Assembly: GCA_016800925.1 (NCBI GenBank)
Contig: JABCPU010000032.1
Coordinates: 124,001 to 188,000, forward strand
Length of the DNA stretch: 64,000 nt
DNA from: Suillus spraguei
Taxonomy: Eukaryota; Basidiomycota; Agaricomycetes; Boletales; Suillaceae
Direction: 5' to 3'
In this document: piece after piece, positions 12,291 through 22,835 of the stretch
How the letters are laid out: every line of letters begins with the position of its first letter
Numbering within the stretch: the stretch's first letter is position 1
Notes under the pieces: generated by a model
What the model saw: the letters and a program-made list of their open reading frames with translations, nothing else
What the model was told of the DNA's origin: nothing
The model's database searches: none
Translations under genes and position numbers: made by a program

Positions 12291-13870
12291 ATCAACGTTG
12301 CTGCACCTCCTCCTTTCATTTCTTTCGCGTTCACTTCCAGTTTAACACGTATCGAAACGCGTGACAGTGTTCTTCCGTTCTCACAACTGACATGTCCTCT
12401 TGAAACACAAGCCTATTGTCCGCTCAGCACTAGTAAGCGGAATCCTTTTCAATGTGCGCAAAACCTTTCTCCCATCTGACCACCAGTCTCATAGTCATCA
12501 TTTCCATCATCATCCGAGGATCGTCCTCCATCTGGAAAATGTAGATTTGGACATCAGTATCTATCTAATCCGATAGCATTGTGGTACCATCAGGTACTGT
12601 TTGCGTTGTTAGCAGTACCACTTCGCGTGCGCGTGATTGTGCTTTCAACTGATTGATTCTGACCTTTCTAGTTTTATCTCGCGACCAGGCCTAGCTTCTG
12701 TCTAGCCCAAGACGGCTCTGAACATTCACACACGTCAAGCTATTCATGCCAGTCTCACCACGTTTGGCAGGAGCTCATTTTTTTTCTTTTCCATCCACCG
12801 GCGGCATTCTCTGTTCAGCCACGATAGACACAAGGACGTGAGAATCTTGGGGATGAATGCCAGCTTGGCACCACCTCCATATAACTGACATTCTCGCAAT
12901 GTCATTGTGCAGCAGGACAACGTAACCTATGTAAGTAGTCTTTCAATATCGCTCCCAGTTGACGTGCGTGGAGGTTGACAATGCATTCCCATTGATGAGT
13001 CTAGTCTGCATTATAGGGACGAGGACGAGTCGCTCACGGTGCGATTTTCCTTCTGATTTTTTTTAACGTCTGCATTGTAATAGCATGCCTTCGCATCGAT
13101 TCAATGTGCCATCCACTCTGCTGTTCCATTGTGGCCCCGGTAACTCATCAAAATGACCACTAGCCTTTACGGACGAAGATCCTTCTGAAGCTGCGTGTCA
13201 TGACGGAGAGTCTGTCTGTTTCAAAGGTAAGTATGTGCGACAGCAATTGGTCTCATCTTGCGGCCCTGTGTGCTTTCTTAACATATAGCATTACAGGGAC
13301 CAACTTCTAAGCGGTCGTCGTTACCCCAAACCATCGCTCTCCAACACAACTTCCCTGCCTCCTTTTTGCCTTACCTCAGGTCACCTTCACCTATCCATTA
13401 TCCCACCATTCCTCCCGGTGACGTGTATCTCAAATGAAGTATTCTTGGGAGAGACTAATTGTGGATGAGCAGCTGTTTGTGTCTGAGCTGCGTGTGATCA
13501 GTACTCGTCGACGTGGTTGGGGTGGTTGGATGGCATGACGGCTTAAAGGATGAAGAAGTTAGTTGCAGCGGGCTATCTATTTAGATAAGGAGGTAATGGA
13601 ATCTGATAAGGAGAGGATGAAGCTGGATATGCCTTGTCGAGCGGTGGTTTAAGTTCGCATCAGGAGTTCTCAGTTTATCCTGCAGGAGGTAAACGGGGAA
13701 GCAATTCTATAGTCGAGAGTATAGTAGCAATGGAAGGAATGTATGTAAACGTAGTGAATGAAACCTTTGTGCAGCCCTGTTTTGCGGGAGTGAGCTCATT
13801 AAGTGGCAGAACGGAACAGTTGAAGTGCAAGAAGGAAATGATGTACGGTACAAAATCTGTAGATTGGGCA
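12290..13870. repeat. Flanking duplication block D2
   Basis: This is the second copy of the flanking block. It starts with the TTTCATTTCTTTCGCGTTCA and GAAACGCGTGACA landmarks and ends with a portion like 6290-6450 and 15630-15780. Near 13230-13310 a segment TTTCAAAG|GTAAGTATGTG…CATTACAG|GGACCAACTTC looks like a genuine short intron before a …GTNF-like end. This supports the idea of a small spliced gene ancestor in the block. It leads directly into a relic of a NACHT-WD40 3' end. Confidence 0.6.
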
Positions 13871-13879
13871 TAGAACATA

Positions 13880-14100
13880 AGTACAAAGGCAAGGGCTATA
13901 CAACCTAATACTGTTCACGATACTTGTGCCATGATCGGTGCCATGTGGGACATGACTCAAATCCAGCTGCAGTGTATTGTCGGGTATCAGCCATACATTA
14001 CGCCTGATACAAAGCGAACGGGATTCAGAAGAGATCGTTTGGGACCAATGATACATTTTCATGCAAGATGGGGTCGAAGAGGAAGGGGCTGGAGCTAACC
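13880..14100 (-). pseudogene. 3' relic of a third NACHT-WD40 copy
   Basis: The minus strand encodes NVWLIPDNTLQLDLSHVPHG, clearly related to the last exon of copy A (NILVIPSNTPQLDLSRVAHG) and copy B (LDLSHVAHGTSWHKC). Only about 200 bp remain and the WD40 and NACHT parts are missing. The relic sits between flanking blocks D2 and D3, exactly where a third gene copy would be expected. It therefore records a deletion within a former three-gene array. Confidence 0.7.
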
Positions 14101-14360
14101 ATACGTATTGGCGAGATTTGCTTTGAGTGCGAAAAGAGTTAGGAACCTGCAGCAGTTAGTAGAATTGTACATGCCTTGCAAGATATCTGATTTAGGACTT
14201 GCTGACGACTTTGAAACCAGATCTTGTTTTGCCTCCTATAGCTATTCAATACCTACTCTGTGGAATGCTTGGCACTCATACGGCTCGCTCTTGAGTCCGC
14301 CTCAATTGTTTGTTTATGCTCCTCAATTCTTCCATGTTCTGTCTATTTATACATGTCCGA
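14100..14360. other. Unassigned spacer after the relic
   Basis: About 260 bp follow the relic with no match to the blocks or to the genes that I can see. It may be the deletion junction of the lost third gene copy. Confidence 0.3.
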
Positions 14361-15790
14361 TCTAATTGCCAATACCTGACTATCTGTTCCTGTCATTCGG
14401 GTGGTGCTTGGGTCTATAACTCCCAATATTCAATGCTTGGCACCGGTACGTGGTCTTCAATTTCCTCTTCTACTTACACGTTAATTTTCTAAACTTGTTG
14501 CTGCACCCCTTCTTTCATTTCTTTCGCATTCGCTTTTAGTCTAATGCGCTATCGTTGCGCGTGTATCCCTCTTCTGTTCTCACAATTAACACGTCCTCTT
14601 CAAACACACATCTGCTCTCCAGTGCAAAGAAACCTCTAAACATCGCACATAGGGCAACGCGTTTCTATCTCTCGGACATGCGGTTCAGCCACTGCCGGCA
14701 GGAGTTTTTTCACCCTGTATGGCGTTCTTTGTTCAGTGGCGATAGAAACGATAACGCGAGAACCTTGGGCATGAGTGCCCCGGCGAATGGCTTGGTACCT
14801 CCTTCGTATAATCAATGTTCTCGCAGTGCAGTAGGATAACGTACCATGCAAGTAAGTCTTTCGCTATCTTTCTCAGTTGAAGTGCACAAAGCCTGATGAT
14901 ATGCTCACACGGACAAGTATAGTTCACATTATTGGGACGAGGACGGCTTTTTTCCCGTTGCAACTTTTCTTCTAAATTTTGACCGTTTATATGCGATTTT
15001 GGAACAGCGTGCACTCACACATGTCATCCACCATGGTATCCCGCTATCCCCAAGTAACTTCTCAAGCTAACTTGACCACGACGCGTTGCTACCTTGCCAA
15101 CCTTGTCAAACCAGATTCTTTTGAAGTAACCATCGCTAACCATCACGACGGAAAAAACTCTTTATTCCAAAGGTACGTACAATAGCTATTGGTCTCATCT
15201 CGTGGCTCTACACTTAACATATAGCATTACAGGAACGAACTTATGAGCACTAGTCGACGTACAAAACCATCCTTCAACTTCCACACGTGGTCTCCTCCAC
15301 CTCACCTCCAATCACCATCGCCTACCCATCTTTCCACCCTTCCTCCTGGTGAATGCATGTCATATTCCTGCGCTGCTGTGATTCATCTTCGTCGAGCGTT
15401 TGTGTGGGTAGGTTTTCTAACATCACGGTTCATGTTGGTGGGCACCGCTTCAAGGGGTGAGGAAGCTGATTGCACTGAGCCATCTATTCAGAGGCAATGA
15501 AGTCTGACAAAGAGAGAGGATGAAACTGCATCGGACAAAGTGACCCTTGTTGAGTGGTGATTCAAGTTCACGTCGATACACAGTTTATCCTGCAGGGAGT
15601 GGACGAAGTAATTCTATATTGAAGAGTATTTGTGGCGATGGGAGGGTATGTAAAGAAATCTTCGTGTGAACTAAACAAGAGCGAGTCCATTAACTGTAGC
15701 GGGACACATCGAATGCAATGTAATCATGTATTGTACGAAACGTGTAGAATGCGCATAGATCTTTAGTTGATCAACATAAGTCCAAAGTTT
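14360..15790. repeat. Flanking duplication block D3
   Basis: This is the third copy of the block, most similar to D1: it opens with AATTGCCAATACCTGACTAT and has the same order of landmarks. Around 15050-15240 it encodes a CYLANLVKPDSFEVTIANHH peptide followed by DGKNSLFQ, matching the D1 peptide. An intron-like stretch ending CATTACAG follows. It lies immediately 3' of NACHT-WD40 copy B, as D1 does for copy A. Confidence 0.6.
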
Positions 15791-15817
15791 GACTGACAGG
15801 TACAAAGGTAATGAAGC

Positions 15818-18800
15818 CTAATACTGTTCCCGACACTTGTGCCATGATGTGCCATGTGCAACATGACTCAAGTCCAGCTGCATGACATCGTTGGCTATCA
15901 CTAATGTGTTGCCCAGGGCAGACATTACGCCTGAGTAGAGAGCGAGCGGGATCCAGAAGAGAAGCCGCCTTTGGGACCAACGATCCATCCCTCCTCGTTC
16001 ATGCGGGGTGGGGCTGGAGCTGGGGTTTCTGACTCGGAATCTTGGAGAAAGGAGGCGGAGGAATGAAGGGAATGGATTGGGTTGGATGAAAAACATATTG
16101 CAGGTGCTTCAAACGATTGGTGCCGGTTTACAAAGTCTATATCCCACACCCGGATGGTCCTGTCTCTGAACCAGACACGATGCGTTTGCCATCAGGTGAG
16201 ATGGCGACAGACAGAACGTCTCCGGTGTGCCCTCGGAAAGGGGGACCCACTGCCTCACCAGTCTTCATATCCCACACTCGGACAGTCTGGTCATCCGAGC
16301 CAGACACAATGCGGTTACCATCTGGAGAGATTGCAACGGCATTAACGGTGTTGGTGTGGCCTTGGAGAGGGGTGCCCAATAGCTCGCCAGTTCCCATATC
16401 CCACACACGGATAGTGTTGTCTCCTGAGCCAGATACGATGCGAGAGACATCTGGCGAGATTGCAACAGAGAGGATATAGTCAGTGTGGCCGTGGAAAGGG
16501 GCACTCGATGCCGTGCGTGTCCCCATATCCCACACTTGAATTGTTTTGTCATGCGAAGCAGACACTATGCGATTTCCATCCGATGAAATTGCGACAGACC
16601 AAACCCAGTTAGAGTGCCCACTGAGAGAACATGCCTCCCCAGTCTCAATATCCCACACCCGGATTGTCTTGTCGTCTGAACCAGACACAATATATTTTCT
16701 GTCCGGTGAGATTGCGACAGACCGAACCCAGTCAGTGTGACCTTGGAGACTAACACCCAATGCCTCCCCAGTTTCCTCATTCCACATGCGGATGGTCTTG
16801 TCATCTGAACCAGACACAATGCTCTTCCCGTCCGGCGAGATTGCGACTGACAGAACCCAATCAGTGTGCCCTTGGAGAGGGGCAACTAATGCTCTGCCAG
16901 TCTCTATATCCCACACCCGAACTGTCTTGTCATGTGAACCGGACACGATGCGATGTCCATCAGGCGAGATTGCAATAGAGTTAACGGAGCCAGTGTGGCT
17001 TTGGAGGGCGGCAACCGATGCCTGGCCCATAATAGTGTCGGCATCCCACACCCGAATTGTCTTGTCACTTGAACCAGAAACTATGCGCTTTCCATCCGGA
17101 GAGATTGTGACCGACCAAACCGTGTAAGTGTGGCCTTGAAGAGGTGATCCTAGTGCCATGCCAGTCTTCGCATCCCACACTCGGATCGTCTGGTCAGACG
17201 AACCAGATACAATGCGGTTTCCATCTGAAAAGATTGCAACTGATCTAACGTGGCCAGTGTGACCTTGAAGGGGGGCACCCAATGCCTCGCCAGTCTCCAT
17301 ACTCCACACCCGGATTGTCTTGTCTTCTGAACCAGAAATTATGCATATCCCATCCGGCGAGATTGTGACACACCGAACAGGGCCAGCGTGGCCTTGGAGA
17401 GGGGCGCCCAATGCTTCGCCAGTCTCCATACCCCACACCCGAATCGTGTTGTCATTCGAACCAGACACGATGCGGTTTCCATCTGGTGAGACTGTGACAG
17501 ACCGAACTTGGGCCGCATGCCCTTGGAGTGGGGCACCAAATTCCTTGCCTGTCTCCATGTCCCACACCCGAATTGTCTTGTCGTCCGAACCAGACACGAT
17601 CCGTTTCCCGTCCGGTGAAATTGCAACAGACCAAACCCAGTCAGCGTGGCCTTGGAGAGGGGATCCTAATGCCTCGCCAGTCTTTGCATCCCACACACGC
17701 ACTGTTTTGTCCGATGAACCTGAAACGATGCGATGTCCAGTCGGTGAGAACGCAACGGACAAAACATATCCAGTGTGGCCTTGAAGAGGGCCAAATGATG
17801 CCTCGCCAGTCTCTGTATCCCACACCTGGATAGTTCTATCGTCTAAACCGCATGCTATGCATTTTCCGTCAGGTGACATCGCAACTGCGTTGACCACGTG
17901 AGTTGCATGGAGTATCTTTTCCATCTGAGGCCAATTGACGACATGGCCGGCAACAATGCGCGGGGTGCAAGGAAACTGTCCAGCAAACTTACGAAACATT
18001 TTTGACTCTGTTGGAGCGAACGGTAGAGCGGACAAGTATAAATGGGGAGTGCTGCGTAAAATCGTGGGCGCGAAGGTTCGGATGAAACGCAAAGTATCTC
18101 TGGTAGCGTCACTAACATGTGTGAACTCGGCATGACCCTAAGACCACCCCACACTGGTAAGAATTCGGTTGGCAAAGAATGAACTTGAGCTACGCACCGA
18201 AACCCAATCTGCAATTAATAAGAGGGTCCCTATGGAGCCACCGAGGCTTTTCATGAGAGCCAGTGCTTCCAACCACCAAAGAAGGCGCTCTCCATCGAAG
18301 AAAGCTTCAACTTCCTTGGCGAGCGATGATTCAAAGGACGTAGAGCTGACATGAGTCCCCCAGAATCGACATGAGTATGATAGCTCAGTTGAAATGTATT
18401 TTTTTACTCGGTTTTCCAAGTCAGGGACGGAAGAGTTGGGCAAGTAAGAATTCTCCAAGGAGCAGATGTTGAAGCGAAGTCCACGCTCCGAGTCGTCCAT
18501 GACCCGAAGGGAAGCAAAGGCAAGATCGGCCTGTACCAATGACCTATCAACAAAGAAGTCATGACTGCGCAATTTGTCGGTGAGAAAGTCGTAGAATGAC
18601 GCGTGGAGGGGACGAATGGGAGTATGAGATCCGTGGTGCCGGTCAACAGCGAGCTCAATGGCCCGACGACCCGATCCATTTTGTAATTGCATGTCTCTTC
18701 GGGAAAATGTAGTCGCATAGCGGTCAATGCAGGCATGGGAAGCGGTTCTAATGATGCAAGTATTTGCCCCATCACAGAGCGAAATATAGGAATCCCTTCG

Positions 18801-21073
18801 TCGCGCTCGTCCTCCGGTATCATGTCCTTCAAAACACGATTATACATATCATCCAACAGACGTGTTCCTTTTGCAGATGTTCCAGCAATCACAGCGTTGA
18901 ACCGAGCCATTGAATCCAAGCCAACTTTGTTGGTACCTTTGATGTAATCGCAGGCAAGACGAGCCCATTCAAACAGACCGTCAGATTTTCGAGCAAGCGT
19001 CTTGAAGTGCCCATCGTTGAATGTGTTGCGCGGGGTTTTCAGCATGGTGGAAATGTAAATCTGGATGTCACGATCTGTGGATTCAGTGGGAATTTCATCC
19101 ATGGAGATATGACGGATATGTGACACGTTCATGGCATCCCCAATGTCTTCTAGTGGACGGGAAGTGACAATGACACGGAAGTTTGCCGGAAGTTGAGATA
19201 GTTGGGGAGAAGCGTTCAGATCGCCAGCAAGGATATGGAGAATCTGTTCCCGGGATTTGGCATTACCGCTCTCATCCAACGCATCAATGATCGTCAGCAC
19301 AGGTGCAGTGATTGATTTCGAGGCCTCGCCAATCGGTCCTACGACTAACTCCTGCCATTGACGTGAGATGTCTATGGTATGCTTTAGCTCGTTGTCATTA
19401 TGAACCGCACGCGCCAAGGCTCCCCGCATGGTAATATCACAATCCGCCAAGTCGCGTGCGATTGTCGTGAATATCTTTTCGTGGCGGCGTTCGGCTTCCC
19501 TTGTGCGGTCAAAGCAGAAGCACGCTCGCATTCCCCCGCGCTCATGGGACCAGTTGGCTATGGTATGGGCGATGGCTGATTTGCCTTTCCCTGCCGTGCC
19601 AGACAACCATAACACACGTGGCACATCTTCACCCGTGCTACGGATCCAACACTTGATCTCGGATAGAATGTCTTCCCGAGTGCCTGGGAGACATTTCTTG
19701 GAGGTATTCCGTCCAGCACCAGGCACGTATTCCATGCTGCTAACACCCAGGTCCTCAGCTAAATCGTTGGTATCGAATCTCAGAGAAGACTTAAATAGAA
19801 TTTAGAGTTGATCGTACCAATACGGTGGACAGCTTCCAGGGTGGTAACAGACACTTTGTCTCGAAATTGTTGCATGAGGTTGTCGAGAGCCTCATTGTGA
19901 CGTTGGATCGTGGCCTCTGTCTCATCGAAGACTTGCTTACCAAGTCTTTTGCCCTGTAAAGAGAAGCTGAGTCTTGGGCGACATTGTGGTGGAAAAGACT
20001 GACAAAAACTCTTCATATCCGAGTAATGGACGACAAAGTCGGCACACTCCAGCGTCTGTCGCGCAATCTTTCCAGATATCTCTAGCATGGATGCAATCCT
20101 GGTCAATCCCTCCCCTTCCGTTAATAAAGCATAGACGTCCAAGATCTTTGAGAGTAAACGGGACACATCGTCATCTCTCTTTGCCTGAGCGAGAATCATC
20201 TGTCGCCCATACAATATTATTGACCTGCGAAGTGTAAGAATATGGAATCGAGCACACCTTTGACGCGCAGGTGAAGATACTCAATACCGCCTTCACATAG
20301 GGATGGACCTACGTACAAAGATCAGCCACATACAAAATTGAGATAGACGCCCATACATCTGCGAGTTCCGTGGCGATGGAGTTAAACACCCTCAATGGTT
20401 TGAGAATTGGAGAGTACGTGTCGATTGTATCAGAAACAGATTGTAAATTGTCGGATGCTGAAGCAGTGTTTTGCACCATTCCTGAGACAGTTCTGATCTC
20501 GTCGAGATCTGCTTTGGCGTTGGCAAGCGCTGCCTTCGCGAGGTTTAGGTCAGACTGATAAAGGAACTTAGTATTTGATTGAACAAGATATAAGAACATT
20601 ACGAACCGTGATGGTTGAATTTATGTTTGCAACGCCCAAGTCTGAGGGCTGGTCAAGATTTGGTTCTGGAGTGATAGTGGTGGGTGGTAGAGGATCCTGC
20701 TGTCGTTAGATTAAACACGGGAAATTCCAAGTCTAAGAATTATACATACCCGGCTTGTCTGAGGGTGTGGGAGATCCGATGTGCTGGAACTCGCAGCTAT
20801 GGGATCAGGGTTGGGAGACTGTCGAGCGCTTCGAGAGAATCGTTTGGTCAAGCATTCAGGAATTAACCTTGATAATCCTCTGCGAGATCCCTTCCTCGAA
20901 GACGGGAGAGAGGACGGCTATAATGATCATGATGAGAAACAATGTGTGGTTGTAACGAAAGTTCATACCTCACTGCCTGCCCTCCGGCCTCTCTCCTCTG
21001 GCAAATGAGGATTCGAACGACTTCGCTTCAGCAATCCCCAATGCCTCCTCCTCCGAGGATGGTCTTCATTCAT
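15818..21073 (-). pseudogene. NACHT-WD40 NLR-like gene, copy B, three frameshifts
   Basis: This is the paralogue of copy A. The ATG at 21073 gives MNEDHPRRRRHWG. Helical exons at about 20310-20600 and 19800-20215 precede the NACHT exon, which has Walker A GTAGKGKSAIAHT and Walker B-like VLTIIDALDESG. The C-terminal exon (16137-18092) reads through 13 WD40 repeats, and a 14th continues after a frameshift, giving enough blades for two seven-bladed propellers. One-base losses relative to copy A lie near 18629 (end of the NACHT exon), 16155 (last blade) and 15980 (C-terminal tail). The intron between the NACHT and WD40 parts keeps a TAG acceptor at about 18094, unlike copy A. The inferred role is non-self or heterokaryon-incompatibility sensing. 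As given, the reading frame is not intact. Confidence 0.85.
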
Positions 21074-21180
21074 CGAGTCTATTAGAAGGAGAGCTGAGTC
21101 TGTGTCTTTAGAAGTCTATTGGTAGGTGTACGCAAGCTGAACAGCTGGTAACTGAACATGCGTTTTAAAGCGCCCGTTAT

Positions 21181-21188
21181 TGATTGGC
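21181..21188 (-). promoter_or_regulatory. CCAAT box upstream of NACHT-WD40 copy B
   Basis: AGCCAATC on the minus strand lies about 110 bp upstream of the copy B start codon, matching the copy A position. The flanking bases have diverged more than the motif. Confidence 0.35.
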
Positions 21189-21399
21189 TGCGTAGATATC
21201 GACTCATCGATGGGCCACATGCTGAAACCTTAGTGCATATTGTACGTACTAGCGAATTGGCCATATCAGGAAACCTCATCATTGTTGATCAAGTACTTTT
21301 GCAGCAGTGCTTGCGACATTACAATATGATAAAATTCATTCACCAAGTACTAGTGTACATCTAACGGTGTTTGATATTAGTGCAATACTCCGCGTGGGA

Positions 21400-22050
21400 A
21401 CAACTGGCCCACTTGCGCCCCTTAAGCCTTTGTTTCTTTCGCGTTAGTTTTTAGTTCAATTCATCGAAACGCGTGACAGCCTGAGTGTATTCCTCTTCAA
21501 CTGACTTGTCCTCAAGCATGTTGTCCACTCACCACTAGAGGCGAACCCATTTTCAACGTGCACGAAGCCGAAGTTCCTCCAGCTGGTATCTGACACCAGT
21601 CTCATAGTCATGATTCATCACTCCCATTGACAACCAGGCCTAGTGAACATTCACATGCGCAAGCTGTTCATGCCACGCAGGCATGCAGCTCATTAACTGC
21701 CAGCAGGAGCTCATTTTACTTTCTCTTTCATCTGCAGGCGGCATCGTCCGTTCAGTACTAGTGACAGAAAAAAAGACGCGAGAATCTTGGGGATGAGTGC
21801 TAGCTTGGCACCTCCTCTATGTAAGCGACATTCTCACAATGCCGCTGTGCAGCTGGACGACGTGCTATGTAAGTAGTCTTTCAATATTGCTCCCAGTTAA
21901 AGTGCACGGAGACTAATGATGCATTCTCAATGATGGGTATAGTTTGTATTCTAGGGACGAGGACGAGTCGTTCCCGTTGCGGTTTTCCTTCTGATTTTTT
22001 ACTATCTATATGCGCTGTAATAGCACGCCTTTGCATCTGTTGGATATGCC
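21400..22050. repeat. Flanking duplication block D4, partial
   Basis: This is the fourth copy of the block, most similar to D2: TTTGTTTCTTTCGCGTTAG, CGAAACGCGTGACAGC, and GGGACGAGGACGAGTCG near 21955. It lacks the 3' half present in the other three. The repeat ends before about 22.1 kb, which marks the right edge of the duplicated locus. Nothing recognisable lies between 22.05 and 22.44 kb. Confidence 0.55.
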
Positions 22051-22446
22051 TCCACTGTTATCTCGCTGTACCCCGAACCACCTCGCCTACACCCCTAGAG
22101 CTCCTACTCCAATGTCTACTTTACTTTTGTGTGACAACGTTGAACAAAAGCTTCGTCCGTCACTATCAAGGAAAAGTCACTCATTCCTTTCATGCCCTTC
22201 TTGCCTTGCAGCTCGCCCATAAACTGTCTAACAAATAACCAACTTTCAACAGTTCGAAGTCGATGTCGATCCTTATCCTTTATCCCAATGCGCTGTCTTT
22301 CATCGACTCGATTGGCACTGCAGAATCTTCTCGACAGTCTACAACATTGAATGCTATCGAGCACTGTAAATACTACATAGTTTTAAACGTTTGATCTCAC
22401 CTTAGAAGCTCGTCGGAGATCACTTGTAAAAGCTTTGTCAAAGGAG

Positions 22447-22810
22447 TCATATTTGAGCGCCTCCAGCGGCTGTCATCGCGGCTTGTGCAAGACCAATAGC
22501 GTTGAGCTGGGTATCCAGCTGAGCCTGAGCGATTCTGTTCCGACTTAATGAGTCAGTCTCAAAAAACAACCCAGCAAGGAGAGCTATGGTGGCTAATGAA
22601 GAACTAACTGAGGACTTAGGCTATTATCAGGTTTGATCTAGTCGCGCTGATGAGTTAACTTTGTACAATGAAGGGGAGAGTTCGCTGAACGTCGTTTATT
22701 TTGACCATAAACCTCCCAAATCCGCCCAAAAAATCAGCTATCCATTCCATGTCGCCATGTATAGGCCCCTGAGCCGCCCGAAGTAGTGTATTTGCAGATA
22801 ACGTATCCAT
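22447..22810 (-). CDS. Small putative membrane protein, about 84 aa, unidentified
   Basis: Two exons (22713-22810 and 22447-22603) join through a 109-nt GT-AG intron (GTTTAT…GTTAG). They give a short protein that starts MDTLSANTLLRAAQG and continues …FLGGFGSSSLATIALLAGLF. After that hydrophobic stretch comes an Ala/Gln-rich tail ending AAMTAAGGAQI. One transmembrane helix is likely at residues 36-52. The start lies only about 26 bp past the stop of the PLAA gene on the same strand, which is tight. I do not recognise the family. The intron is longer than most in the window, so the model is tentative. Confidence 0.4.
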
Positions 22811-22835
22811 CAAAGCACACTCAAGAAAAGCTAGT

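Noticed and set aside
16117..17784. Long plus-strand ORFs opposite the WD40 repeats
   Set aside because: They are antisense shadows of the repeating WD40 codons (periodic [20 protein letters not shown] peptides). The minus strand holds the real propeller sequence.
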